DNA from: Actinomucor elegans | Taxonomy: Eukaryota > Mucoromycota > Mucoromycetes > Mucorales > Mucoraceae | Assembly (NCBI GenBank): GCA_026027325.1 | Contig: JAMSLZ010000001.1 | Coordinates: 2,108,001-2,172,000 of the forward strand | DNA: 64,000 nucleotides | Direction: 5' to 3' | Shown: piece by piece, positions 1 through 11,619 of the stretch | How positions within the stretch are numbered: the stretch's first letter is position 1 | Layout: the number at the start of each line of letters is the position of its first letter | Translations under genes and position numbers: made by a program | Notes under the pieces: generated by a model | The model's database searches: none | Told to the model about the DNA's origin: nothing | What the model saw: the letters and a program-made list of their open reading frames with translations, nothing else

Positions 1-3000
1 CAAGTACACGATATATGCTTTTGGTAAGAACGGTGAAATCAAGAAAGATCATGAAATCACGTTGAGATTCAAGCACACCTTTGTCCGCGATCCAGTAAGT
101 GTACTTCTCAAGACAAACGACCAAGGTTTCATTGATTTGGGTGAATTGAACGGTATCCAATATATCGACTATTCAAATTCTTGGTGTGCATACAAACAAT
201 GGCCGCTCTTTGGTGATTCACAAGCGCTTTTACCTCCTGCAGTTTGCATTTCTGCTCACACAGATTTCAAGCTTGTTCGCACTGGTGAATTTGATCACTC
301 ATTGTATTCTTTATACAGAAATGGTAACGAGTAAGTGTGCCTAATTTTAAAGCGTACTATCAAATGCAATGACTCATTTTATTTTGTTGTAGCATGAGTA
401 TGAATATCACTGAGGATTATTCCTCAAAGATCAAACAAGAGAATGGTTACATTCAGGTCCAAGGCCTTCCTCAAGGCAGGTACACCCTCTATGTCGCTTC
501 TGCCATAAGTGGCTTGAACCAAATACAATGCACTGTCATTGATAACAAGACTGATTTCTCCAAACAAGACTTCTGGTCTCAATGGCTTGTGGGTGCCGAT
601 AAATGTGCCAAACAAAACGGCAGACTCTTACAAAAGCCTTTGACTATTGCTTCAACTGAGGTCACGGATGCGTCCGTTACAATCAATATACAAAACGCTT
701 CTCCCAAGGCTTTTGCAGTAGTTACCACCACTACATTTGTTCCTACAAGCGACAATACTCTGTCTGGCTGGCTATTAGATCAACGTGCTCTTACTCGACC
801 TTTAGCTCAAGAAAACGAAACTCGGTCTACTCGCTCTATCTTTTTAGATGATAAACATATCGGAGAAGAGTATCAGTATATCCTCAACCGCGCTCGATCA
901 GAACAATGGGTAGGAAGTAATTTGACAAAGCCTTCATTGTTGGTCTACCCTAAGGTAAGTACACTTATTTCATTCCATAAGCCTTTTTTTAATTTTTTTT
1001 AATAGAGAAAAGCTTCTACCAACTCCAGCTCAAGATATCTTGAACAAGGATACACCAAGGATAGTAAAAGGTCAAAGACAAAAACATTCAAAGAATCAGA
1101 AAGTATCCCTTACACTCATATGATGGAAAGCGTTCCTCAGCAGTGTTGTCTGGCTGTTAGAGAAAATGTTTACTCGAGCTCTGATCGCGATGCCAGTCTT
1201 GGTTTCTTGGACCACGATTTACCCATCCTTGTACTTCCTGTCTCTTCTAACGATGGATCCATCACCATTGATCGCAACGCCTTGGGATACGGCGGCTTAC
1301 TTTTGCAAGTAGTTGTAATTTCAGGTGAACAAGCTGTATCTCAGACAACTGTGTTGGAAAGTGACCAAGCCTTGCGATACAAAGATTTACGTCAAAAACA
1401 AGACAGTAACAAGGTCTTGATCCGTTCCAAGATTGTATCCAAAGTATCGCAAAATAACCCATTAATTTTGAACACGCATGAATATGAGGTCTTGGACAGC
1501 GTAGAGAAACTGTTTGATACCATTAAGATTATCTCCAGCGTTGGTAATACACTGGCTAGTGAGTTTGACTTTTTAAAGACCTGGCCCATTTTGAGCTTGG
1601 AAAAGAAGTTAGAGTTGCATGAGAAGAAGGTATGTCATGAATTCAACTTGTGGCTCAAGAAGAAAGATAAGACATTCTTTGATGATTATGTTCGACCAGC
1701 TCTTAAGGTAAAAGAGAGATGTTACAGATAAAACAATCGCGATTAACAAAGTTTTTCTACAGAGTAAAATTCAAAAAACATTTATGGATTCCTATCTTAT
1801 TGATGATGATCTTACTCTCTATCGTCGTGATATGTATCGTTATCAGAAGCTCGGTGTTGTAGAAAAGGTGCTTTTGGCTACAACTCAATCTCCCGAATTC
1901 TTGCAAACCGTTCTGAGAGCTTTCAAAGAAGAGTTTGACGATAGAAAAGTCGATAATCGATCTGATATCATATTTGATTCTATCTTGGCTGGCAGTACTC
2001 TTTCATCACCCGAAGCTCAAGCGTCCTTGATGAATGATAATCTTGTAAGAATGCGTAGTAGCATTAGATCAATGCCTAATCGCATGGTTCCCTCGTCTGC
2101 GGTAAAGTATGCGACAAAACCTCAGTCTTTTGCTTTTGGTGGAGCATCATACCGTAATCAACCAACAAGTCCAAGTGACTCTCCATCCAGTCCTAGCTAC
2201 GATCCCGATACTATTGGCTATTATCCAAGTAGCCCAATTATGGTAACCAACGACGAAGAGGATGAAGAAGATGAAGAAGATGAAGAAGATGAAGAGGAAG
2301 CTGCCAAAGCTTTAAGAGAAAGAGAAAGAAACCGCCAAAAGAAAGTAACGTACAAGTACTCGGAAGCTACTAGTGAATGGGTCGAACATGGTGCTTACAA
2401 CCAAGCCGAGACTGTCTCTTTACAAAAGTTTTGGATTGATTATCTCGAGTATTGTCGTGTAGACTCTCAAAAAAACACGTTCTTATCCAAGAACTTTATG
2501 TTTTCATTGAACAATATTACTGAAGTTTTATATGTTCTCAGCTTAATGGATTTGCCATTTGCTTCCGAGACAAGTTGGGTTGCTGCTGCTACTCCTGATG
2601 CCTCTTCTGAGAGCAGTAAATGTTCCATTACAACCATGTCTGTTCATCCACTTTTGGTCTTCCACCGTTCTTTGAGTGAAAGTATGGAACCTTTCACTAG
2701 TAATAGTGCACACAATCTCATGTTGAGTCAAGAGCTTTTCGTCATGGACGAGTCTACGCCTATTGATTCTGAAGAATGTATCAAGGTTAACCCTGCCAAC
2801 CAAGATTTGGAACCACTCGTTGAATATGGCACCCATCTTATCATTAGCAATGTATCTTCCAAATTACTTACTTGTCAGATTACTGTGCAAGTACCAACAG
2901 GTGCTGTGCCTACTCAAAAGACTCCATACTGTATCTCTAAGACTATATCAATCGAAGCTTATGAAACATGGCATGAAGTTATAGGCTCGTTCTATTTTCC

Positions 3001-4663
3001 TACCGCTGGTGAATTTGCCCTTGTTCCTGTCACTGTTTCGTCTTCCTCTGGTGATCAACTTCTCGGTAAAATCGATACTGTCGGGGTCCGCGTCGTAGAT
3101 CATGATCATGTCAACACTGAAGCTGAAAATACGACTACTGCCGCCGTATCATGGTCTACACTTGCCAACAATGGATCCAACACTAGCATTGTTTCGTTCT
3201 TGGATTCCTATCGCAAATTGGACAAGCTTGATTTTAGCTTGATCGGATGGAGAATGGTTGATAGAGCCTTTGCTCGTCAAGTCTTTGATGTATTGACCAG
3301 CCGCTATTTCTTCTCGCGTGAGCTCTGGCAATACGGTGTCTACCATCAGTTCCAAGACATTGTGCATGATTTGCTTCTTTTCCAAAACACTTCGTTGTTG
3401 AATCAAGTTGGAAAGGTATTTGAGTCTCCATTGGTTTCCGTTGATAGCTTAAACTATGAACATGGACTTTTGGTACTTGACTATTACCCTTTGCTCAATG
3501 CGCGTGCTCATCCTCTCAAGCCAACACCTGAGATTTTGAATCAGGAATTCTATAAACAATACGATGACTATCTTAACTATTTGACATTGAAATCGAGCCC
3601 CCTTAACAACACTGATCTATTGATTTTGACACTCTACTTGTTATTACAAGATCGTATTGGAGAAGCCCATGCCACCTTTGCTCGTCTTGACGATAGCGAC
3701 AACGGCTCGTATCAAGTTCAAAAGGATTATCTCGGTGCTTACTTGAAGACACGTGTTCCTGTTACCAAAGATCAACAGCAAATGCAACAACTCGACCTTC
3801 AATCGGTCAAGGAAATTACTAGCAAGTACAAGGATTATGGTGTACTCAAGTGGCGCCAACTGTTTGCTAACCTGCATGATTTTGTTTGCGAAGTTGAACA
3901 GGGAGAGCTTGCCGTCTCTGATAATTCAGCTCAGAACAAGCGTATTCAATCGGAACCCATTCTTGAATTCGAAGTCAATGAACGCAGCCAAGAGCTCATT
4001 GTTCAATATGCCAACCTCAAGTCAATTGATATCAAATACTACGAAATGAACATTGAAGTCATGTTTTCCAATAACCCTTTTATGAACAGCGGTAGCCGTA
4101 AATCAGCTACACCTCGCGAAAACTTTACTTGGGTCAAGCCTAGTTACTCGGCCACAATGGAATTGCCTGAGAAGCAGCAACAAAAGGACAGTACAGATGA
4201 TCAAGACTTTGATATCATTGGGGCTGGACAAGTCAATGCATTGCAAACCATCAAAATTCCTTTTACTGGTGGTAACAAAAATGTGTTTATCGAGATCTCA
4301 AATGGTGCTCTGAAGAGATGTCAGGCCTATTATGCCAATAGCCTTCATACGCACATTGCTGAATCCTTTGGCGTTGTACGTATTATGAGCGACAAGACAA
4401 AACGTCCTTTGGCCGGTGCATATGTCAAAGTATACGCTCGTATGAAGGACGGAGGTCAAGTTGAATTCTGGAAGGATGGTTATACGGGATTGAACGGCGT
4501 GTTTGATTATATTGGTGTGACCGAAGGTAATACATTGATGGGCGACAGTAATGTCCAGTTGAAGACGTTGATGGATGAAAAGATTGAAAAATTGAGTATC
4601 TTGATCCTCAGTGCTGAAGAAGGTGCTGTAGTTAAAGAGGCTTATCCTCCACTTTGTACCTAA
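1..4663 (+). CDS. Very large conserved protein of unknown function (C-terminal 1,497 residues, 5' end cut)
   Basis: Four exons join in one frame: 1-330, 393-954, 1006-1707 and 1763-4663 (TAA). The 5' end lies outside the window. Each junction is a clean GT-AG intron of 51-62 nt. I do not recognise the family. Visible features are alternating hydrophobic stretches typical of beta-rich domains, an acidic run of Asp/Glu (around 2250-2300) just after a Ser/Pro-rich linker, and a basic patch following it. The last ~120 residues look like a small beta-sandwich with the motifs YVKVYARMKDGGQ and WKDGYTGLNGVFDY, as seen in carboxypeptidase-regulatory-like folds. No signal peptide or membrane segment is visible in this part, so a cytosolic location is inferred. 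The long 2.9-kb last exon and uniform codon use argue for a functional gene. The exon structure is firm; the function is open. Confidence 0.85.
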
Positions 4664-6221
4664 ATAAGAATGTCATCATGACATGATAATAAAGCTATAG
4701 ACAGTTTGTTTTAATATATCATTATACTTTCTTGTATGTAGTACTTGTTCTTCTGATAAGTTACGCCCTGATTTTTTTTTCTTTTACTTGCTCTGCAAAA
4801 ATATCAAAAATTAAAATTTTGGCCTGAGGGTATCCTTCTGAAATCGGGTCATTTAGGACTGAAGATGTTTCTCAATTGATCATGGTTTAATGTTGCATCT
4901 GATGTCTCTTGTTTATATTTAGAATGAATTGCTGGATTTACCTAAGCCCTTTTTTTTAACGAGTTCAACAGCTACTTTGTACAGTTGCTGGTTAATAGTA
5001 GTAAAATATTGAATTTCAAATTCATAGATCGAATGATCAATAGATCTCTCACTCGATCGCTGTTAAATGTCGTGTTTGATTAGTAGCTTTCCAATGTCCT
5101 CATATGACATTCCTTTGCCAGTAACTGATCTCGGAAACTAAATTGTTATATTAGAAATAGCGGAGAGCACTGATTTTCTGGGGAAATGGTAACAGAAATT
5201 GATAAAATAGCAAGTTCGAGTATGACTGGATCAAAAACTGACTCTATCAATTATGTCAAATGCAAAGTCGTGGCCCAATCTTGTGATACAGCAGTACAGA
5301 GCGTTTCTTCAAGTGCCAACTCGTTTTTATGGCCCAAAAAGATGCTGCCACTTTGTATTATTGCACAAGGTTTGTAAGCTGCATATGCCCCGCAAGGTAA
5401 CGTCCGCTTAAGCGGAAAAAGACGGTTCTGACGGTCCCTTAAAACCTTGGAGAATCGAACAAATGAAAAAGCTTCTATTTGTGTATCACATTTTTCTAAT
5501 AGTGAACCCTATGGTTCCCTATTTTAATCAATATATCAAAGTAATATTTTTTTTTTAATTTCTTCAGAATTCATTATCGAGAAGGGATAGTCTGAGCCTC
5601 TTTATTCTATTGACTAACATCTACATACAGAAAGGAATCACAGCTTCCGAGAATTTTGAGCAGCTATGAGTTTTAACTATTCAAGCTCCATCCGAGGTAA
5701 TTTTGTCATACGACCTTGGCAAGAATAGTTCACATTTACAGCAGTGTCTGCAGTCAATAATGGCGTGTCTTTTGTACTCGGGATGGCAGTAAGAAACAGT
5801 CAAATATAGACAATATAATCAAAGATATACCCGCTTCTTTCTATACTTTCCATTATGTGCTACAACCTGGTTTCCCACGACCGTCAGTTCATTACCTTTC
5901 ATTTGACCCTCAAAGGCTCCCAGAGTCCCAACCAATCAGTACGCCTAACTGTCAAAATCTGAGTTTACTGGTTCTATTTCCATTTTTTTACTGCTAATTC
6001 CCAAATCACGATTTCATTGGAAAGAATCGAAAAAATTTTCTGTATAAATATCAAGTGTCAAAAGCCCACTAACGCATCTTCTTCTCTAGTATAATACTTT
6101 CCCTTAATTTTAAAGGCTTTTCTTTTTTTTTGATTTTATAACTCTGTTTCCACAGTTTTGAATATATATATATATTTTTCAGTTACTCTACAAACTCTTG
6201 TATAGTGTTTGATTTGATACC
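4664..6221. other. Intergenic region with 3' UTR, dispersed repeats and the CNT promoter
   Basis: No convincing gene. AATAAAGC at about 4688 is a plausible poly(A) signal for the upstream gene. Two copies of a degenerate dispersed repeat lie at about 4868-4905 and 5040-5085. A perfect 14-bp palindrome with CCG and CGG half sites is at 5403-5416. TATAAATA at 6043-6050 and a reversed CCAAT box at 6016-6020 are candidate promoter elements for the gene at 6222. A 63-codon open frame at 5186 has no coding character. Confidence 0.6.
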
Positions 6222-8203
6222 ATGCCTACGCCCAGAAAATTTGAGCATGTCGACTTTGATGTTGAAAAGAGCTTGTATCTTGACGAAGCCAATGATTCTA
6301 TTGGCCAATTAAGTGCCAACAATCACTCTGATGGTGGATTAATGGTTCACCGTGTACATACAAACTTGACCGATACCTTGGAATCCCATTCAGACGTCAA
6401 GCACCAACCTGAACAAATCGCTACAGAGAAAGGTATGACTACCTCCATCGACATGACCCCTACCAATAATGAAAAAGCCGAAGCCATCTCTACCGACAGC
6501 GAGGAACTAGTAAAGAAAGAGAGCAAGTTTGGTTTGTTCTACAAGAGACATCGTGTTTGGTTCCAGTGAGTATACTACAACATCTTTTTTTTAATGAAGG
6601 CCTGTAGCTAACCTAAAAACCAATTCTATAGTGTCTGCTATTTTCTCTTATTCACTGGTTTTGTTGCAGCAGCATACGCTCTTCAAGTACCCAAAGGCTA
6701 TAGCCAGGAAAATCTCATCTTGGGCCTCATCTATGCTTTCTTCTGTCTCAAGTTTCTTTTCAAATATATCCCTACCACAATCATTACTCAACCATGGAAC
6801 CGCTGCATTCACTTTGTCGGTGCACCTATTATGCGTTTACCCAAGCATATTCGTACAATCGGCTATGGCTTCTTTGTCCTGTCTGTGATCTCTGCTACTG
6901 TTTTCTCTTTACCCGAAAAGCCTGAATCCACTCGTCTTCAACGTCTCATTGCTCTCTTTGGTTTGGTTGTGTTCTTTTCTGTCTTGTATATCACCTCTAA
7001 TAACCGTAAACGTATCAACTGGAACACTGTCTTAAGTGGTATTTTGTTCCAATTCTTGTTGGCACTCTTTGTATTTCGATCTTCTGTCGGCCATGATATC
7101 TTCCAGTGGGCCTCGACGTTTGCTCAAGGCTATCTCAGTAAAGCCTACTATGGTACTCAATTCATTTTTGGTTCAGCTGTCGCAGACTCTGGTATTTTTG
7201 CCGTTGCTGTATTCCCTACACTTATTTTCTTTGCTGCTACTGTTCAGATCTTGTACTATTATGGCGCTTTACAATGGTTGCTTCAAAAGTGTGCCGTCTT
7301 CTTTATGAACATTTTGCAAGTATCCGGTGCTGAATCTGTAGTTGCAGTTGCTTCTCCCTTCTTGGGCCAAGGTGAAAACGCCTTGCTGATTAGACCTTTC
7401 TTGCCTTACTTGACTAAGTCTGAAATGCATCAAATCATGACCTCTGGCTTTGCTACGATCTCTGGTTCTGTTCTTTATGGCTACATTGCTATGGGTGTTT
7501 CAGGTCAAGCCTTATTGACCTCGTGTATCATGTCTATTCCTTGTGCTCTGTCTGTCTCCAAAATGCGAATTCCTGAAGACGATGAGCCTCTTACAGCTCA
7601 TGAAATCCAGGTTCCTCCAAGTGATGACAAGCCCGCCAATGCACTTCACGCTGCTGGTTCAGGTGCTGCTACTGGTATGAATATTGCTCTTTTAATGATT
7701 GCCAATTTGATTTCCTTGCTTGCTCTTCTCTATGCTGCAAATGCTGGTTTGACTTGGCTTGGTAACTTTTTGACCATTGAAAACTTGACTCTTCAATTGA
7801 TCACTGGTTACATTTTCGTACCTGTACGTATTTTTACTACTATGATTATAAAGAACATGTACTTACATTTAGTTTTTAGGTTGCTTGGCTCATCGGTACT
7901 GATACAAAAGACGTTGTGATTGTTGGTCAATTGTTGGCTACCAAGATCTGGGCTAATGAGTTCTTAGCCTACTCTCAATTGTCTACTATTTACAAAGGTG
8001 TTCTCAGTGAGCGTTCTCATTTGATTACTACCTATGCTCTTTGTGGGTTCGCTAACTTGGGTAGTGTCGGTATGCAGATCGGTGTCTTGAGTACGTTAGC
8101 TCCTAAGCGTAGTGGTGACATTGCTAGTTTGGCTGTTTCCGCTATGATCTGTGGTGCTTTCTCTACTTGGATCTCCGCTGCCATCGCTGGTATGCTCATT
8201 TAA
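6222..8203 (+). CDS. Concentrative nucleoside transporter (CNT family)
   Basis: Three exons, 6222-6565, 6632-7823 and 7880-8203, give 619 aa. An acidic/polar cytosolic N-terminus of about 115 residues is followed by a polytopic membrane region. CNT signatures are present: FLGQGENALLIRP (the GQ-E substrate/cation-binding loop), KSEMHQIMTSGFATISGSVL directly after it, and the conserved C-terminal GFANLGSVGMQIGVLSTLAP stretch. CNT proteins import nucleosides with H+ or Na+; in fungi H+ coupling is usual. Location is inferred to be the plasma membrane. The start at 6222 is the first ATG after a T-rich leader with a TATA-like box about 170 bp upstream. Introns are 66 and 56 nt. The family is clear; substrate range and coupling ion cannot be read from sequence. 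Confidence 0.93.
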
Positions 8204-9367
8204 AAAGGCTCTTCCCTCCCCTCGTTAGTAGCGTTTCATTGTATTTATAGTTTCCCTTTATTTCTACTACTATCTGTAACCCATCCTCTTTATTATGACA
8301 AAATCACTCTAATATCAATCTTGTTTTACAAAACGTTTTCCATGCAGAGGATTGCAAGTCTTATCTCTTAAGACAAGTACAATGAAGCAATAACCTCAGT
8401 TTTACATGTGTATTCCCTTTGTCTAACTGAAAAAGAATGTATTTGTATACCCTTAATATCTATTAAATACTCGATTGTCCTCGTCTAGTTATATCATGGT
8501 TTGATGAATGTATTGATGATTCGCTTTTTTACTTAGACAGCTGCTTCTAAACAGAATATTAAGATGTGCCAAAGGCTGTTCGGCAATAGAAAAGGAAGTT
8601 TCTGAGACGTACGCGTGCATATCATTGCCTAAATGAAAAAACAGATTTAGTTTTGTTACTACTTACTTGTGTTCTAGATAAGGTTTGTCATTCATACACA
8701 AATTTGATCGCAGCTGTGCAACACTGTGAGACATACGAAATCTATAATACATGACTGATGTGAATAGAGTGTATACTTGTAGTCTCTATAAAAAGAAAAG
8801 TTCTCAGTAAACCAATAGGTCAAAAACTTTCGTGTAATTGAAACCCTCAATCTAGATGCATTGTGTAGCAATTACGTGACAAAAGCGAATTATTTGAAGG
8901 CCTCTAATAACTAGCGCATATAGTGCAATGTTCCTCGGGCAAAACACTAGTTTAATGACGGTAGACAGCAAACTAACGGATACGCATCTATACCTTCATT
9001 TCTTATAGAAGAGAGCGCTGTACTTCGTATTTGATTGGTTCTTAACACTGATCTATGTTTCGGATTGAATTAAAGTAGCTTTGACGTTAATTTTTTTTTT
9101 TTTGGATCTAGGGTTGGTGATTGAAAAACTTCGGGTTACGATATGCTTGTTCGTTGGCATGAATAACGTATAATCATAGCTTGTTAGTAGAATGATCAGT
9201 TGAAATTACTGCGAAAAAAAATTGGCTTGGTGTCGGAGAATATATTAGCAAATGAAACAAGCTGATTCGTGTGTCAAGAATTCAAATGAGACAGAGAAAA
9301 AAAAAGCCGACGTCACTCGAATCCTACTGTTACCCTGGCCCAACTTTCATTCCTTTGATTTGGGGAA
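8204..9367. other. Intergenic region, no gene seen
   Basis: AT-rich sequence between the CNT gene and the HAP2 promoter. It contains short A/T homopolymers and several GATA-like words but no open frame with coding character, no tRNA and no transposon remnant that I can recognise. Confidence 0.5.
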
Positions 9368-9486
9368 TATATAAACAGCAGAGCCAATCCTTTTTCTTTG
9401 TGTTTGTTTTCTTATTGTTCACTGTAGCCAATCCTTTTTTCGCTTTTAGCGCCACACAAAAAAATCATAATCAAATATATCATTGG
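9368..9486 (+). promoter_or_regulatory. HAP2 promoter with TATA box and three CCAAT motifs
   Basis: TATATAAA lies at 9368-9375, about 120 bp before the HAP2 start codon. CCAAT occurs on the + strand at 9384-9388 and 9428-9432, both in the context AGCCAATCCTTTTT, and reversed (ATTGG) at 9482-9486. CCAAT is the site bound by the complex of which HAP2 is a subunit, so feedback control is a reasonable inference. Confidence 0.5.
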
Positions 9487-9496
9487 TTAAACACAA

Positions 9497-10205
9497 ATGA
9501 CAGACACTACCTCGCATCATATACTTCCTCCACAAGGCTATGCCAATCCAAGCACTGCTGCAGCGTACCAAAATGGTCCTGGCATGAGTATGCCCGGTCA
9601 GCAACAAGTTGCGCCTGTTGACCCCAGACAAGGTCAACAGCAACAGCATCATCTGTATCAAACCCAAGCTCCACAAGCTCAACAGCCTCAACAACCTGGT
9701 TATCCTATGGTAAGAGTGTAAATAGATCATATAGAGCCCCAAGTTTTTTAATGTTTATTTTCCGTTTTGTAGCAAAATGTTGGTCAATCTCCTCCTGCTC
9801 CTAATCAGCAATTAGGTTATAGAGCTATGGATCAACAGCACACGACAGCTGCACCTCCACAAGCTACTGCTGTTTCAGCTGCTGCAGTTGATCAAGTTCC
9901 AGTGGAAGAACCTTTGTATGTGAACGCTAAACAGTATCATCGTATCTTGAAGCGTAGAGCTGCTAGAGCCAAGTTGGAAGAATTAAACAAACTGTCAAAG
10001 GCTAGAAAGCCCTATCTTCACGAAAGTAGACATAAACATGCTATGCGTAGACCTCGTGGCCCAGGTGGTCGTTTCTTAAGTGAGTATAATAATGCAAAAA
10101 AGAAGGAAAAAAATGGATTATTAATCTCTTTTTGTAGCCGCTAAAGAAGTAGAAGAATTGGAAAGAACAGGTAAAATGCCCGGACAAACAGACGAAAACA
10201 AGTAA
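9497..10205 (+). CDS. HAP2: CCAAT-binding factor subunit HAP2 / NF-YA
   Basis: Exons 9497-9709, 9773-10079 and 10138-10205 encode 195 aa. The N-terminal half is rich in Gln, Pro and Ala. The C-terminal half holds the NF-YA core: [18 protein letters not shown] (A1 helix that docks on HAP3/HAP5), then the linker and the DNA-reading A2 part with [23 protein letters not shown]2 joins HAP3 and HAP5 (NF-YB/YC) in the nucleus to bind CCAAT boxes, controlling respiration, nitrogen and iron genes in fungi. A 58-nt intron splits the codon just after GGRFL, and a short 22-residue tail follows. The protein is short for the family but both core motifs are complete. Confidence 0.95.
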
Positions 10206-11619
10206 ATATCAAGCAGCGAAAGGAAAAAGAAGAGAAATGTACATAACAAACTGTAATCTACACCAAAGCCAAAGAACTATTTTTTTTGTTAATATTTAAA
10301 ACTCGTAATCAATAATAAAGTAACTATAACAAAGAGGTTTATGCGCTTGTTGGTTCCCAAGCAATCATCTGGCGGTGACACATTTTTTTAACCCACGCGG
10401 TTAATATCAGAGATCAAAAAAAAAAATGGGGTTTAGTACAAAAGAGGTAAACATTTGCTACAATTGAATCTATCACCCGCTACCAAAAAAGGAAAAAAAA
10501 AATAATAGTATCGAAATAAGATGGTTGAAGTCGCCCCAGCAATTATGAATTGTAGTTTATCAGATGTAATGACGTATTTTGTATTTTGTATTTTGAACGC
10601 TAACCAGATGCAACATTAGACCAAGAATGGTCGAGAGATCTATATCTAGATTTATAGATCTATTGGGTTTATATGAAAGTCTGTAGTTTACTATCAATAA
10701 TGATTGCATTTGGATTAGATAATTGTTATAATGGATGAAACAGCTTTTTTGCACCTGGAACATGAATGAAATGTGACATTAAGATTAATTAGATGCTATA
10801 GATCATTTAGAATGAAGTTACATAATGTCCTTCATAAACATTTACTACAAAGTATTTTAATTATTCAGATTTAATTTAAACAACAATATTAATAAATGCA
10901 ATAGCCCGTTATGAATATGAATTAGCCGTCGTATACGTTGTTAAGTGGGGACTGGTTGAGTAATATAGAGACATGGAAATGACATCGATTTCAGATAAAG
11001 TATCGAAGGTATACTCTAGGCCAATTTTTTCAAATATAGCATTGCTTTAGATGACTAGCACATGCTTATAATGAGCTATAGCATCTACTAGAATTGTTGT
11101 TTGAAAAATACTCAATAATCATATTATCATCTAACAAAAGGCTATAAAGAGCATACATGTTATGCTATGATTCTAACGATCTATTAATCTCTCGATTAAT
11201 GAATTAATGTCGCATCTATGCATAAAATGAGACGCTACATCTATGAAAATCTGACATCAGTTCTAATTCTTTTGCTACATTTACACTTTTAGTTGTATTT
11301 ACAACTATCCTTGGTTATTATTTCCTTTGACTTACTTGTAAGTATCGGGACTTTTTGATAGAATGATATAGTAAAATTGCTTTAAGGCGTTATTAGATTA
11401 AATATAGTAGTATATAATTAGAAATGACGACCTTTGCAATAAAATACTTATTTTTTCTAAACCAGTAATGAAACAGTACGTAAGCAGATCAAAAGCAGCT
11501 CACTGCAACATGCCATTATCATATGAATTTCATTATAAAAAGTGACAATGCTCAACAAACTTTGAAACTCCCTTTTAACTGTCTACCTTTTCCTCTAAAC
11601 AATCAAATCCCCTTAAACT
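10206..11619. other. Intergenic region with dispersed repeat copies
   Basis: The HAP2 3' UTR carries AATAAAG near 10313. Degenerate copies of the dispersed repeat lie at about 10596-10640 (minus) and 11182-11222 (plus). There is no gene with coding character. The last 60 bp are pyrimidine-rich, as in other leaders of this window. Confidence 0.5.

Noticed and set aside
2543..3431. Antisense open frames of 65-97 codons inside the large first gene
   Set aside because: Shadows of the long coding exon without family resemblance.
5186..5377. 63-codon open frame in the intergenic region before the nucleoside transporter
   Set aside because: No domain, no promoter-like leader, and no extension by splicing.
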